Shown here piece after piece: positions 41,837 to 51,645 of a stretch of 64,000 bases of DNA. Under the pieces are notes generated by a model. It ran no database searches. It saw nothing but the letters and a program-made list of their open reading frames with translations, and was not told the DNA's origin. The DNA is taken from positions 1 through 64,000 of the forward strand of contig PHCE01000009.1 of the NCBI GenBank assembly GCA_002840765.1. Direction: 5' to 3'. The number at the start of each line of letters is the position of its first letter. Position 1 is the stretch's first letter. This DNA comes from Betaproteobacteria bacterium HGW-Betaproteobacteria-7 (GTDB lineage Bacteria > Pseudomonadota > Gammaproteobacteria > Burkholderiales > Rhodocyclaceae). The translations under genes and the position numbers were made by a program.

Positions 41837-43308
41837 AATATCACGACTTGCGCGACTTCATGGCGCAACTGGAGAAGACCGGCGAATTGAAGCGGGTTGC
41901 CGTTGAGGTCGATACCAGACTGGAAATGACCGAGATCTGTGACCGCGTGCTGCGCGCCCAGGGGCCGGCGATCCTTTTCGAGCAGCCGGTCAGTGGCAGC
42001 CGTCGGCACGAAATGCCGGTACTCGCCAACCTGTTCGGCACGCCCAAGCGGGTGGCGCTGGGTATGGGCGAAGAGTCGGTGCAGGCGCTGCGCGAAGTCG
42101 GCAAGCTGCTCGCCTACCTGAAGGAGCCCGAGCCGCCGAAGGGGCTGAAGGATGCCTGGGACAAGCTGCCGATCTTGAAGCAGGTGCTCAACATGGCACC
42201 GAAGAAGGTGAGCAATGCGCCCTGTCAGGAAATCGTCTGGGAGGGCCAGGATGTCGATTTGTCGCGCCTGCCGATCCAGCATTGCTGGCCAGGCGACGTG
42301 GCGCCGCTGATCACCTGGGGTCTGGTGGTGACCAAGGGGCCGCACAAGAACCGGCAGAACCTCGGCATCTACCGCCAGCAGGTGCTCGGACCGAACAAGG
42401 TGATCATGCGCTGGCTGGCACATCGCGGCGGTGCCCTCGATTTTCGCGAACACCAGATCGCCCATCCCGGCCAGCCATTCCCGGTGGCGGTGGTGCTCGG
42501 CTGTGATCCGGCGACCATCCTCGGCGCCGTGACGCCGGTGCCCGACTCTCTATCTGAATACCAGTTCGCCGGCCTGCTGCGCGGCGGCAAGACTGAGCTG
42601 ACGCAGTGCCTTGGTTCAGGTTTGCAAGTGCCGGCTTCCGCCGAGATCGTGCTGGAGGGCCATATCCATCCGGGCGAAATGGCGCTCGAGGGGCCGTACG
42701 GTGACCATACCGGCTACTACAACGAGCAGGCGGAATTCCCGGTATTCACCATCGACCGCATCAGCATGCGCAAGAACCCGATCTACCACAGCACCTACAC
42801 CGGCAAGCCGCCGGACGAGCCAGCGATCCTCGGCGTGGCGCTGAACGAGGTGTTCGTGCCGCTGCTGCAGAAGCAGTATCCGGAGATCACCGATTTCTAC
42901 CTGCCGCCGGAAGGCTGTTCGTACCGGATGGCCATCGTCAGCATCAAGAAAGCTTATCCGGGCCACGCCAAGCGCATCATGTTCGGCATCTGGAGCTTCC
43001 TCCGGCAGTTCATGTACACCAAGACGATCATCGTCGTGGACGACGACATCGACATCCGCGACTGGAAGGAAGTGATCTGGGCGATGACCACGCGCATGGA
43101 CGCGACGCGCGACACGACGCTGGTCGACAACACGCCGATCGATTACCTCGATTTCGCCTCGCCGGTTGCCGGCCTCGGTTCCAAGATGGGGCTGGACGCG
43201 ACCAACAAGTGGCCGGGTGAGACCAACCGTGAATGGGGTCGGCCGATCGTCATGGACGACAGTGTCAAGCAGAAGGTCGAGGCGATGTGGGAGACGCTCG
43301 GGCTATAG
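41833..43308 (+). CDS. ubiD: UbiD-family decarboxylase
   Basis: 491 residues, the usual length. UbiD removes the carboxyl group from 3-octaprenyl-4-hydroxybenzoate using prenylated FMN. Recognised blocks: [20 protein letters not shown] at the N-terminus, the [20 protein letters not shown] segment, the [20 protein letters not shown] block and [15 protein letters not shown]. The ATG overlaps the stop of the cytochrome gene (ATGA). Together with ubiA this supplies the ubiquinone used by the respiratory chains in the window. Confidence 0.96.
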   Translation: MKYHDLRDFMAQLEKTGELKRVAVEVDTRLEMTEICDRVLRAQGPAILFEQPVSGSRRHEMPVLANLFGTPKRVALGMGEESVQALREVGKLLAYLKEPEPPKGLKDAWDKLPILKQVLNMAPKKVSNAPCQEIVWEGQDVDLSRLPIQHCWPGDVAPLITWGLVVTKGPHKNRQNLGIYRQQVLGPNKVIMRWLAHRGGALDFREHQIAHPGQPFPVAVVLGCDPATILGAVTPVPDSLSEYQFAGLLRGGKTELTQCLGSGLQVPASAEIVLEGHIHPGEMALEGPYGDHTGYYNEQAEFPVFTIDRISMRKNPIYHSTYTGKPPDEPAILGVALNEVFVPLLQKQYPEITDFYLPPEGCSYRMAIVSIKKAYPGHAKRIMFGIWSFLRQFMYTKTIIVVDDDIDIRDWKEVIWAMTTRMDATRDTTLVDNTPIDYLDFASPVAGLGSKMGLDATNKWPGETNREWGRPIVMDDSVKQKVEAMWETLGL

Positions 43309-43317
43309 GACTGCCGC

Positions 43318-46300
43318 TCAGGCCGGAGGCTGACGTAGCCACCTGAGCACGCAGGCGAACAGGCGCTCTGGATCGACCGGTTTGGTGATGAAGTCGTCCA
43401 TGCCGGCATCCAGGCAGCGCTGCCTATCCTCGGCGAAGGCATTGGCGGTCATCGCCAGGATCGGCAGATGACGGCCGCCGTGCAGGGCGCGAATCAATCG
43501 GGTGGCTTCCAGGCCGTCCATATTGGGCATCTGCATGTCCATCAGGATCAGGTCGTAATCGCGCTCACTGGCCATGCGCAGGGCCTCGCTGCCGTCGGCA
43601 GCCCAATCGACGGTGATGCCGACATCCTCGAACAAGCTGAGCGCGACCTCGCGGTTGACCGGTTCATCCTCGGCCAGGAGCAAGCGGCAGTGGGCAAAGT
43701 CGCGGGCCAGGGCGGCTTCCGCCGATTCGTTGCTGGTCGCCACCGGGGCGGGGCTGCGGCTGTCCTGGCCCTTCTTCAGGCGGGCCGTGAACCAGAACGT
43801 GCTGCCTTGGCCGGGTTGGCTGCGCACGCCGGTTTCGCCGCCCATCGCCTGGGCCAGGCGGCGGGTGATGACCAGACCGAGGCCGGTGCCGCCAAAGCGC
43901 CGGCTGATCGTGTTGTCGGCCTGCTCGAAGGGGGCGAACAGCCGCGCCTGGGTTGCTGCGTCGACACCGGGGCCAGTGTCTTCGACTTCGAAGCGGACCA
44001 GCATGGCGTCGGGCTCTTCGTTCTCATGGCGGACGCGCAGGGTGACGCTGCCGCGTTCGGTGAATTTGATGGCGTTGCCGGCCAGGTTGAGCAGGGCTTG
44101 CTGCAGGCGCGTCGGATCACCGAGCAACGGCTGGGGCTGCGTGTCGGCATCTACCTGCAGCAGCAAGCCCTTGTCCCTGGCCTTTTCCTGCAGCATGGAG
44201 GCGACATTGGCGGCGATACTGGCGATGCTGACGCCGGTTTCTTCCAGTTCGAACTTGCCGGCCTCGATCTTCGACAGATCGAGAATGGAATTGAGAACCT
44301 CGCTCAAATGGCGTCCGGCGATCTCGATCTTGTTCAGGCGCTCGGCCTGTTCCGGCGGCAGGCCGGCACGGCGGATCAGGTGGGCCATGCCGGTGATGGC
44401 GCCGAGCGGCGTGCGGATCTCGTGCGACATGTTGGCCAGGAAGCTGCTCTTTGAGCGGTTGGCCGCCTCGGCCGCCTCCTTGGCCTGCTGCAGTGCGTGT
44501 TCGGCCTCCTTGCGGTGGCTGATGTCACTGATGAAGGTGATCAGCCGCTCCGGCTGCTCGTCGCAGGCCGGCCGGTGATAGAGGTTGATCTCGACCGGGA
44601 TATGCCGCCCGTCGCGGGCTTTCTGCTCGCTTTCGAAAAGCAGAGAGCCTTCGCGGCGGGCCTGCTCGACGATGGCCGCGAAGCGCTCCGGCGTGATCTG
44701 TTCGTCAATGTCGGCTACCCGCATGCACATCATTTCGCTCGGGGTATAGCCGAGCAGTTCCGCCGCATGACGATTGACGTAGCTGAAGCTGCCGTCGCTC
44801 GGATCGACCCAGTGGATGCCGATGCCGACGCTGTCCATGGCGAACTGCGTTTCGAGTAGCTGGCGATGGGCTTTTTCCAGTTGGGCGGTACGTTCGTGCA
44901 CCTTTTCCTCAAGCTGGTCGCGGTGACCGGCCAACTCGTCGAGCGCCTGGCGCAGCGGGGTGATGTCGTGGGCCATGCCGAGAATGCCGATGAGCGTGCC
45001 ATCGGGCAGGAACATCGGCGTCTTGGTCGTTGAGAACAGGCCGCGATAGCCGCCGCGGGCGAAGGTCAGCCATTCCTCGTTGGTGCTCGGCTGATCGGCG
45101 GCCATGGCTGCCTGATCGTGGCGGCGGAAGGAGTCGGCCAGTTCGCGGGAGACGAAGTCGTAGTCCGTTTTGCCGATGATCTCCTCCTCGCGGGCGCCGA
45201 AAAAGCGCTCGAAGCTGGGATTGCAGGCGAGATAGACGCCGTCGCCATCCTTCAGCCAGATCAGGTCGGGGATGGTGGCGACCAGAGTATGTAAGTGGGT
45301 CTGCTGGCGCAGCAACTGCGCCATCGTTTCATTGAGCAGCCCGGCCAGGCTACCCAGCTCATTGTTCGGCAGATCGCCGGCGAGCGGCTGGAAACGGCCG
45401 GCGCGCGCCGAATCGACGGCTTCCATCAGGCGGCTCAGGGGGGCCGTCACCTGGCGCCGGAGAAAAATCAGACCGCTGATCATCACCAGCAGGGAGACAG
45501 CGGCCAGGGCGGCCAGGCCGGCGCCGACCAGCGTTGCCGTCGTGCTTTCCATGGCACCGAGATCGCGGGTGAAGATGAAACGGGCGGCGCCACCATCGGG
45601 CAGCATGGCTTCCGCCATGGTGTAGGCGCTACCCTGATGTGTGCCGAGGCGGGGTGCTTGCAGCCAGCCCAGGCCCTCCAGGCTTGCCGATGGCTGGCTA
45701 TCGTTGACCAGGCCGGCGATCGTCTTCATGCCCGGTGACTGGAGCAGGGCGCCGGCCTCGATGGCAAACGGCAGCCCGGCTTCGGCAGCCAGGCGGTCGA
45801 CCATTTTCTGATCCAGACAACTGCCGATCGACAGCCGGCCGGTGGTCTCGCCGCCGGCCGAACTGATCAGCTGTTCGCGAACCATGGCCAGGCCGGGAGC
45901 CGTCCGGCAAGGGGCGAAATGCACCTTGCCGCTGATGCTGGCGGGGCGACTGAGGAGGGGCTGCTCGGGTACCGGCAGGAAGGGGGCGTCGCTGCTGGTG
46001 CTGGCCAGCAATTGCGGGCCGCTGCTGCGTTGTGACCAGTACAGTGTGCGGCCCGCCGCATGGCCGGCAATCGGGCCATGCTGGCCGCTGACGATGATCC
46101 AGTCGAGGCCGGTGGTGCGGCCGCTTTCGCCAAGCGTGGCGGCGAGTTCGCCAGCGGGGGCGTCGAAAATGTCGGGACTGCCGCCGGCGGTGGCGAAATA
46201 GCCGTGGAACAGGTTGAGCGTCGCTTGCAGGCGGGGGGCGGCGGCCAGGGTGGCGGCAATGCTGGTCAATTCGTCGCCGCGATGTGTCAGTTCGGCGTCC

Positions 46301-46455
46301 AGGCGCTGCAGCGCCTGAATCAGCTGGCGCTGGCTTTCCTCGGCCTGCGATTGCTGGCGCAGGGTGGAATAGATGCCGCCGGCGACAACCAGAACGGCTA
46401 TCGTCGCCGCCAACCAGAAGAGAAGCAGGCGCTGGGTCAGCGACAGGCGGGGCAT
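43318..46455 (-). CDS. Hybrid sensor histidine kinase
   Basis: 1045 residues starting [12 protein letters not shown]1 about 8-30; a periplasmic domain about 31-305; TM2 about 306-330 followed by HAMP; two PAS units about 385-505 and 535-650; HisKA with the phospho-His ([20 protein letters not shown]); HATPase about 780-900; a C-terminal receiver with its Asp in [14 protein letters not shown]. No output domain is present, so the phosphate must go to a separate partner that is not in the window. It begins 1 base after the stop of the periplasmic binding-protein gene, suggesting the two form a receptor complex. Confidence 0.92.
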   Translation of the reverse strand: MPRLSLTQRLLLFWLAATIAVLVVAGGIYSTLRQQSQAEESQRQLIQALQRLDAELTHRGDELTSIAATLAAAPRLQATLNLFHGYFATAGGSPDIFDAPAGELAATLGESGRTTGLDWIIVSGQHGPIAGHAAGRTLYWSQRSSGPQLLASTSSDAPFLPVPEQPLLSRPASISGKVHFAPCRTAPGLAMVREQLISSAGGETTGRLSIGSCLDQKMVDRLAAEAGLPFAIEAGALLQSPGMKTIAGLVNDSQPSASLEGLGWLQAPRLGTHQGSAYTMAEAMLPDGGAARFIFTRDLGAMESTTATLVGAGLAALAAVSLLVMISGLIFLRRQVTAPLSRLMEAVDSARAGRFQPLAGDLPNNELGSLAGLLNETMAQLLRQQTHLHTLVATIPDLIWLKDGDGVYLACNPSFERFFGAREEEIIGKTDYDFVSRELADSFRRHDQAAMAADQPSTNEEWLTFARGGYRGLFSTTKTPMFLPDGTLIGILGMAHDITPLRQALDELAGHRDQLEEKVHERTAQLEKAHRQLLETQFAMDSVGIGIHWVDPSDGSFSYVNRHAAELLGYTPSEMMCMRVADIDEQITPERFAAIVEQARREGSLLFESEQKARDGRHIPVEINLYHRPACDEQPERLITFISDISHRKEAEHALQQAKEAAEAANRSKSSFLANMSHEIRTPLGAITGMAHLIRRAGLPPEQAERLNKIEIAGRHLSEVLNSILDLSKIEAGKFELEETGVSIASIAANVASMLQEKARDKGLLLQVDADTQPQPLLGDPTRLQQALLNLAGNAIKFTERGSVTLRVRHENEEPDAMLVRFEVEDTGPGVDAATQARLFAPFEQADNTISRRFGGTGLGLVITRRLAQAMGGETGVRSQPGQGSTFWFTARLKKGQDSRSPAPVATSNESAEAALARDFAHCRLLLAEDEPVNREVALSLFEDVGITVDWAADGSEALRMASERDYDLILMDMQMPNMDGLEATRLIRALHGGRHLPILAMTANAFAEDRQRCLDAGMDDFITKPVDPERLFACVLRWLRQPPA

Positions 46456-46456
46456 G

Positions 46457-47398
46457 TCAGAAAATCGGCTCGACCCGCTCGACGTTGTCGCGGCTGACGG
46501 CGATCGATTTGACGACAACCTCGCGTGCTGCCGGCTTGCCGCCGCGGAGCAGGGTGATGGCCGCCTCGGCGCCCTCGCGACCGAAGGTCGGGTAGGTGAA
46601 ACTGGCGGCGAGTTCGCCGTTGCGAATGGCCGTGCGCGCCTCGCTGATGTAGTCGATGCCGGTGATCGGAGTATGCTTTGGATCGCGGCCGGCCATCTTC
46701 AGGGCGAGGATGGCACCCATCGCCATGCTGTCGGACTGGGCGTAGATGGCATCGAACGGCAGCTTCTCGGCGAGCGCCTCCTCGATTTTCTGGATGGCCA
46801 GGGCGCGCTGCGAATCGGCCTGTTTGATGGCGACGACCTTGAGGCCCGGATACTTTTTCAGTTCTTCGAGGAAGCCCTCGGTGCGCAACTGGCCCGGGGT
46901 TGTGCTCGGGATGTGCTGCAGCATCAGGATGTTGCCCTTGCCGTTCAGGCGTTTGGCCAGATATTGCGCTGCCTGGCGGGCGATGGCGCGATTGTCGGCG
47001 GTGACGAAATGAGTGAATTCCTCGCCGTTGACCCGGCGCGACAGCAGGATCACCGGTATGCCGCGGCGGTGAATGCGGGCGATCGGCTCGCGCATCAGTT
47101 CGGCATCGCGCGGGCTGGTGATCAGGACGTCGACACCCTGACTGGCGAAATTCTCGATGTCCTGCACCTGGCGGGCGGTGTCGCCGCGGGCATCGCTGAA
47201 GACGAATTCGATTTCGGGATGGGCGGCCAGCGCTTCCCTCAGGTCGCGTACCTGAGCGGCCCGCCAGTCGTTGGCCATGGTGTCCTGAGCGAAGGCCACG
47301 ACCTGTTTGCGCTTGCCAGGAGGGGCGGCGAGGACAGGAAGACCCGCCAGCCCGGACAGCCCGATCAGGGCGTAAAGGCCAAACCGTCTGCGTTGCAT
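46457..47398 (-). CDS. Periplasmic sugar-binding-type receptor protein
   Basis: 313 residues with a signal peptide ([19 protein letters not shown]). The rest is a type I periplasmic-binding fold of the LacI/ribose-binding class (Peripla_BP_4): [50 protein letters not shown] and [25 protein letters not shown] 7 bases before the ATG fixes the start. No transporter genes follow; the next gene is a hybrid kinase with a large periplasmic domain, as in the TorT-TorS and LuxP-LuxQ pairs. The ligand is unknown. Confidence 0.88.
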   Translation of the reverse strand: MQRRRFGLYALIGLSGLAGLPVLAAPPGKRKQVVAFAQDTMANDWRAAQVRDLREALAAHPEIEFVFSDARGDTARQVQDIENFASQGVDVLITSPRDAELMREPIARIHRRGIPVILLSRRVNGEEFTHFVTADNRAIARQAAQYLAKRLNGKGNILMLQHIPSTTPGQLRTEGFLEELKKYPGLKVVAIKQADSQRALAIQKIEEALAEKLPFDAIYAQSDSMAMGAILALKMAGRDPKHTPITGIDYISEARTAIRNGELAASFTYPTFGREGAEAAITLLRGGKPAAREVVVKSIAVSRDNVERVEPIF

Positions 47399-47512
47399 TG
47401 AAGACTCCCTTGTGCCGTTGAGGCTTGTCGTATCATCGTCGGTTCTCGCGCCGACCAGCGTACTGTAGCGCAATTGCAAGGGCATTGGCAGGGCGCCCTT
47501 CGGAGGATTTCC

Positions 47513-48007
47513 ATGTTCGTTGCTGTACCCCTCGATCTGAATGACCCGGGACAGGCCGCCGCCTGGCTGGCGCTGCTCGACCACTATGCGCGTGACCCGA
47601 TGGGCGGTGGCAGCGGCCTGACGGACTATGCGCGGCAGCACCTGGTCGGCCGTCTGCAGCAGTTGCCGGGCTTTCATGCGGCCCTGGCCATGAATGGTGA
47701 CGAGGCGGTCGGCCTGATCAACTGCTTCGCCGGGTTTTCGACCTTTGCCGCCAAGCCGCTGCTCAACATCCACGACATCGTCGTGCACAGTGCCTGGCGC
47801 GGTCGTGGCATTGCCCAGCTGCTGCTTGACTGGGCGGCCAGGCGGGCCGGCGAACTCGGCTGCTGCAAGCTGACCCTGGAAGTGCTGGCCAACAACGAGA
47901 AAGCGCTGGCCGCCTACGCCCGGGCCGGCTTTGCCGCCTATGTGCTCGACCCGCAGGCCGGACACGCCCTTTTCCTGCAGAAACTCCTGAAGGAGGATGA
48001 ATCATGA
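47513..48007 (+). CDS. GNAT-family acetyltransferase
   Basis: 164 residues. GNAT fold with the acetyl-CoA motif VVHSAWRGRGIAQLLLDWAA (RGRGIA pyrophosphate loop) and the following segment CCKLTLEVLANNEKALAAYA with the usual Asn/Tyr pair. GGAGG about 7 bases before the ATG at 47513 fixes the start. The acceptor substrate is unknown. It overlaps the next gene by ATGA. Confidence 0.88.
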   Translation: MFVAVPLDLNDPGQAAAWLALLDHYARDPMGGGSGLTDYARQHLVGRLQQLPGFHAALAMNGDEAVGLINCFAGFSTFAAKPLLNIHDIVVHSAWRGRGIAQLLLDWAARRAGELGCCKLTLEVLANNEKALAAYARAGFAAYVLDPQAGHALFLQKLLKEDES

Positions 48008-48411
48008 ACAACCCGATTCCCGTCGCCGATCTCCAGGGCGTCCGCCCGTCGCTGGTGCAACTGACCCACATCATCTATGGCCTGCACGCATTGGCCGTGG
48101 TCATCGGCGTCACCTCGTCGGCGACCGTCGCCGGCGGCTTCGTCTTCGGCCTGCCCTCACTGGTCGCCGTCTTCCTTAATTACCTGAAGCGCGGCGACGT
48201 CGCCGGCACCTGGCTGGAAAGCCATTTCCGCTGGCAGATCCGTACCTTCTGGTTCACCCTGCTCTGGCTGGTGGCCTACGGCCTGCTGATCATCACCATC
48301 ATCGGCATTCCGCTGGCCTGGATCCTGATCGCCCTGCTCGGGCTGTGGGTCGGCTACCGCGTGGTGCGCGGCTGGATCGCGCTGTCCGGCGTCCGGCCGG
48401 TCGACGCCTGA
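48004..48411 (+). CDS. Small membrane protein, DUF4870-like
   Basis: 135 residues with three to four hydrophobic helices: HIIYGLHALAVVIGVTSSAT, FVFGLPSLVAVFLNYL, and a double helix FTLLWLVAYGLLIITIIGIP with LAWILIALLGLWVGYRVVRG. The conserved charged loop NYLKRGDVAGTWLESHFRWQ is typical of DUF4870-type proteins of unknown function. AAGGAGG precedes the ATG. Its last 58 bases overlap the convergent Fe-S protein gene. Confidence 0.82.
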   Translation: MNNPIPVADLQGVRPSLVQLTHIIYGLHALAVVIGVTSSATVAGGFVFGLPSLVAVFLNYLKRGDVAGTWLESHFRWQIRTFWFTLLWLVAYGLLIITIIGIPLAWILIALLGLWVGYRVVRGWIALSGVRPVDA

Positions 48412-49094
48412 CGCCACTGGCGCAGCATTTGCAGCGACAGGGCAAAGCTGTGGTGGATCTGCGCCTCGTCATAGCGATGTTCGGCGCCGACCGGGCAGGC
48501 GTTACGCGCCAGGCAGGCGTAAGCGCAGGCTGAAGCGGGACGCAGGCGCTCGTCGGCGCAACGCTGCAGATTGAAGGTGTCGCCGGCGGCACCGGCTGTG
48601 CAGGCAGCGATGCAGGGCTGCTCGCGGCAGTCGATACAGGGGCTGCCATGGTCGATGACCGCTGTCGGGGCGAAATCCGTGGCGCAGAGAATCACCGCGC
48701 GATAGGCGAACCAGCTGCCCCAGTGGCGATCGACCCCAATCATCATGGGCGAGGCATGGTGCCAGCCGGCCAGCCGGCCGAGTGCCTGCAGGCCGACCGG
48801 GGCATCGCCCGGATAGGGCAGTCGGTAAGTCTGGCCGGGCAAGTGCCCGGCGAAGAAGCGGGCGACGGTTTGCCGGCAATAGTCGTCGATCGGATGTTCG
48901 CCCGCCAGGCCAGCGGCCTGCACGCAATCCCACAGTTGCCGGCCGGCGTGGCCGAGCAGGATCAGCTGGCGTTCTTCCGGCAGAGGATTGAGACCGGCCA
49001 GGATATCTGCGGGCAGTTCGCCGACATTGAAGACATGCTGGCGGTTGAGGCCGGCGGCGGCGAAGAAGGCGGCGGGAAACGGCTGGCCGTTCAT
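48354..49094 (-). CDS. Putative Fe-S protein with two four-Cys clusters
   Basis: 246 residues. Cys residues at 153, 156, 161, 165 (CIDCREQPCIAAC) and 179, 190, 194, 200 (CAYACLARNACPVG) could bind two [4Fe-4S] clusters. The segment before them (HWGSWFAYRAVILC) resembles the QueG/ferredoxin-like families but lacks the cobalamin domain of QueG. It is therefore a ferredoxin-like oxidoreductase or corrinoid-related protein of unknown role. The start overlaps the dacB stop (ATGA). The last 19 or so codons overlap the membrane-protein gene on the other strand. Confidence 0.75.
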   Translation of the reverse strand: MNGQPFPAAFFAAAGLNRQHVFNVGELPADILAGLNPLPEERQLILLGHAGRQLWDCVQAAGLAGEHPIDDYCRQTVARFFAGHLPGQTYRLPYPGDAPVGLQALGRLAGWHHASPMMIGVDRHWGSWFAYRAVILCATDFAPTAVIDHGSPCIDCREQPCIAACTAGAAGDTFNLQRCADERLRPASACAYACLARNACPVGAEHRYDEAQIHHSFALSLQMLRQWRQASTGRTPDSAIQPRTTR

Positions 49095-50494
49095 CGTTGT
49101 TCGGCGACCCAGGTGAGCAGGGCATCGATGGCGGCATTGCCGGCGCCGGCCCGCGGGTCGTTGATGAAGATGGTCAGCGCATAACGCCGGCCGCTGCCGT
49201 CGAGGGCATAGCCAGCGGCGGTCTTGACGCCCTCCAGGGTACCCGTCTTGATGTGGGCGCGGCCGGCCGGGGCGCCGCCGTTCAGGCGCTTCTTCATGGT
49301 GCCGTCGATGCCGGCCAGCGGCAGGCTGGAAACGAATTCGGGCATCAGCGGATTGCGCCAGGCGTCGAGCAGCAGGCTGTTCATGCTGGCGGCGCTGATC
49401 CGTTCGCGGCGCGACAGGCCGGATCCATTGTCCACCACCAGTTCGGGGAAGTTGAGGCGACGGCGGAACAACCAGTCGGCCAGACGCCGGCCGGCGAGTT
49501 CGCCGCTGGCGGCTTCGCTGTCGCCGGCGCCGAGGGTGAGGAACAGCTGGCGGGCCATGACGTTGTTGCTGAACTTGTTGATGTCGCGAATGATTTCGGC
49601 CAGCGGCGCCGAGTCGTGCCGGGCCAGCGGTGTGGCGATGGCCGGCAGACGGCCTTCACGGACCCCGCCGCGCAGACCGCCGCCGAGTTCGCGCCACAGC
49701 GCGCGGATCAGTCCGGCCGCCTGGGTCGCCGGCGGCAGCGGCGCCAGGTTGAGCGGGCGCTCGCCGCACAGGCTGGCGTAAGTGCCGGCAATTTCCAGGC
49801 GCTGGCCGTCGCGCTCGGGCTGCAGGCGCAGGGCGATGCGGTCCTTCCAGTCGCTGGTGCACGGGCCGCCGACCAGACGCAGGCGGTTGTCCACGCGCAG
49901 GCCGTCGCTCGGTGTCTCGAGCAGCACGCGGGCCTGGCCGTCGGCCGGTTGCAGCGTGAAGCGCAGGGCCTGGAAGTTGATCAGCAGGGCGCTCGGGCCG
50001 ACGTTGTAGGGGCGCATCGGCTTGTTGTCGAAGGCCGCCGGGTCGAAGTCGATGGCGGCGAAGGCACTGCCGTCGAGGACGATGTCGCCGGCAATGCGTT
50101 CGATGCCACGGACGCGCAACTGGCGCAACAGCGCCCACAAATGCTCGATGGTGAAGCGCGGGTCGCCGCTGCCCTTCAGGTAGAGGTTGCCGGCGAGCGT
50201 GCCGTCGACGACGACGGCGTCGCTCCACACTGTCGTCTGCCAGGTGTAGGCAGGACCGAGCAGGTCGAGGGCGGCATAGGTGGTGAGCAGCTTCATCACC
50301 GAGGCCGGGTTCATCGACTGACTGGCGTTATGCGTCAGCAACGGCTGCGCGGCGTCGACCGGCTGGACGACGACGGCGACGCTACTCGCCGGAATCTGCG
50401 CTGCCGCCAGCGCCTGCTCTACCGTCGGCGGCAGTTCGGCGCGGGCGATCAGGGCGCTCAGGCTGAGTGCCAGCAGGGCGACGAGCCGCCTCAT
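49091..50494 (-). CDS. dacB: D-Ala-D-Ala carboxypeptidase/endopeptidase (PBP4, DacB)
   Basis: 467 residues with a signal peptide (LVALLALSLSALIARA). Class C low-molecular-weight penicillin-binding protein: the active-site SxxK (NPASVMKLLTTYAALDLLG), SNN (INKFSNNVMARQLF) and KTG (HIKTGTLEGVKTAAGYALDG) are all present, with the large inserted domain between SxxK and SNN that marks the PBP4 type. It trims peptide stems and cleaves cross-links in the periplasm. The ATG at 50494 overlaps the stop of the flavin-enzyme gene (ATGA); longer frames upstream are rejected. Confidence 0.95.
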   Translation of the reverse strand: MRRLVALLALSLSALIARAELPPTVEQALAAAQIPASSVAVVVQPVDAAQPLLTHNASQSMNPASVMKLLTTYAALDLLGPAYTWQTTVWSDAVVVDGTLAGNLYLKGSGDPRFTIEHLWALLRQLRVRGIERIAGDIVLDGSAFAAIDFDPAAFDNKPMRPYNVGPSALLINFQALRFTLQPADGQARVLLETPSDGLRVDNRLRLVGGPCTSDWKDRIALRLQPERDGQRLEIAGTYASLCGERPLNLAPLPPATQAAGLIRALWRELGGGLRGGVREGRLPAIATPLARHDSAPLAEIIRDINKFSNNVMARQLFLTLGAGDSEAASGELAGRRLADWLFRRRLNFPELVVDNGSGLSRRERISAASMNSLLLDAWRNPLMPEFVSSLPLAGIDGTMKKRLNGGAPAGRAHIKTGTLEGVKTAAGYALDGSGRRYALTIFINDPRAGAGNAAIDALLTWVAEQR

Positions 50495-51588
50495 GCGCTC
50501 AGCGTCGGGTAGTCGAGGTAGCCCTGGCGGCCGCCCTGGTAGAAGGTGTCGCGGTCGACCGCATTGAGCGGCGCATTGCGGCGGAAGCGTTCGACCAGGT
50601 CGGGATTGGCGATCCATGCCTGGCCGTAGGCGACGGCGTCGCACAAGCCGGCCTGCAGGCGCGCCTCGCCCTTGTCGCGATCAAGGCCGCCGTTGCTGAT
50701 GATCGGCGTCTTCGCCAGCGGCCGGAAATGGGCGCCGACATCGGCCAGGGCACCCGGTGTGTCGGCGATCTGCTTCGGCGACAGCGGTTCGGTCAGGTGT
50801 AGGTAGGCGAGGCCGAATTCGTTGGCGCGGGCGACCACGTGTTCCCACATGGGCACCGTGTCCTCGTCGACATGCAGGCCGTGGTGGCGGTTGAGCATCG
50901 GGTTCAGACGGAAGCCGATGCGCTCGGTCGGCATGACGCTGGCGACGGCATCGAGCGTCTCGACGAACAGGCGGGCGCGGTTGGCGTGGCTGCCGCCGTA
51001 CTCGTCGCTGCGCTGGTTGGATTGCGCCGAGAAGAACTGGTGGAAGAGGTAACCGTTCGACGAGTGGATCTCGATGCCGTCGAAACCGGCGGCCATGGCA
51101 TTGGCGGCGCCGCGGCGGAAGTCGGCGACGACGCCACGGATGTCCTCGCGGCTCAGGGCGCGCGGCGTCACCGTGTCCGGCTGGTCGGTCAGCGAGAACA
51201 TCTTCCACTGTGGGTTGATCGCCGAGGGGGCGACCGGCGGCTGACCGTCCTGATATTCCGGCAAGGACAGGCGGCCGCAGTGCCAGAGCTGGCAGACGAT
51301 CTGCCCGCCGGCGGCATGCACGGCATCGGTGACCAGGCGCCAGCCGGCCACCTGTTCGGCCGACCAGATGCCGGGGGTGTAGGGATAGCCGCGCGCCTGC
51401 GGCGAGACGATGGTGCCTTCCGAGACGATCAGGCCGGCGCCGGCGCGCAGGGCGTAGTACTCGGCCATCATCGGCGTCGGCACGAAGCCGGGGGTGTCGC
51501 AGCGGCAGCGGGTCAGCGGCGCCATGACGACGCGGTTGGCCAGTTGCAGGGCGCCGAGGCGCACCGGGGTGAGCAGTTGCAGGGACAT
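50491..51588 (-). CDS. Old Yellow Enzyme family alkene reductase
   Basis: 365 residues, TIM-barrel FMN oxidoreductase of the NemA/OYE group that reduces activated C=C bonds of enals, enones, maleimides or nitro compounds with NAD(P)H. Seen: LLTPVRLGALQLANRVVMAP with the Thr in PLTRCR, QIVCQLWHCGRLS, the substrate-binding His/Asn pair in GIEIHSSNGYLFHQFF, RSDEYGG, and the phosphate-binding segment ISNGGLDRD. It is coupled to dacB by an ATGA overlap, though no metabolic link is evident. Confidence 0.93.
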   Translation of the reverse strand: MSLQLLTPVRLGALQLANRVVMAPLTRCRCDTPGFVPTPMMAEYYALRAGAGLIVSEGTIVSPQARGYPYTPGIWSAEQVAGWRLVTDAVHAAGGQIVCQLWHCGRLSLPEYQDGQPPVAPSAINPQWKMFSLTDQPDTVTPRALSREDIRGVVADFRRGAANAMAAGFDGIEIHSSNGYLFHQFFSAQSNQRSDEYGGSHANRARLFVETLDAVASVMPTERIGFRLNPMLNRHHGLHVDEDTVPMWEHVVARANEFGLAYLHLTEPLSPKQIADTPGALADVGAHFRPLAKTPIISNGGLDRDKGEARLQAGLCDAVAYGQAWIANPDLVERFRRNAPLNAVDRDTFYQGGRQGYLDYPTLSA

Positions 51589-51592
51589 GGCA

Positions 51593-51623
51593 ATAAAAAT
51601 GGGGGACGGTGAAGTCCCCCATT
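51593..51623 (-). terminator. Rho-independent terminator after the chemoreceptor gene
   Basis: Perfect 10-base stem AATGGGGGAC/GTCCCCCATT with a 6-base loop, followed on the minus strand by TTTTTATTG. It lies 23 bases after the chemoreceptor stop and just before the flavin-enzyme start, so it separates the two transcripts. Confidence 0.88.
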
Positions 51624-51645
51624 GTAGTGCCAGCGCCGCTTGCCT

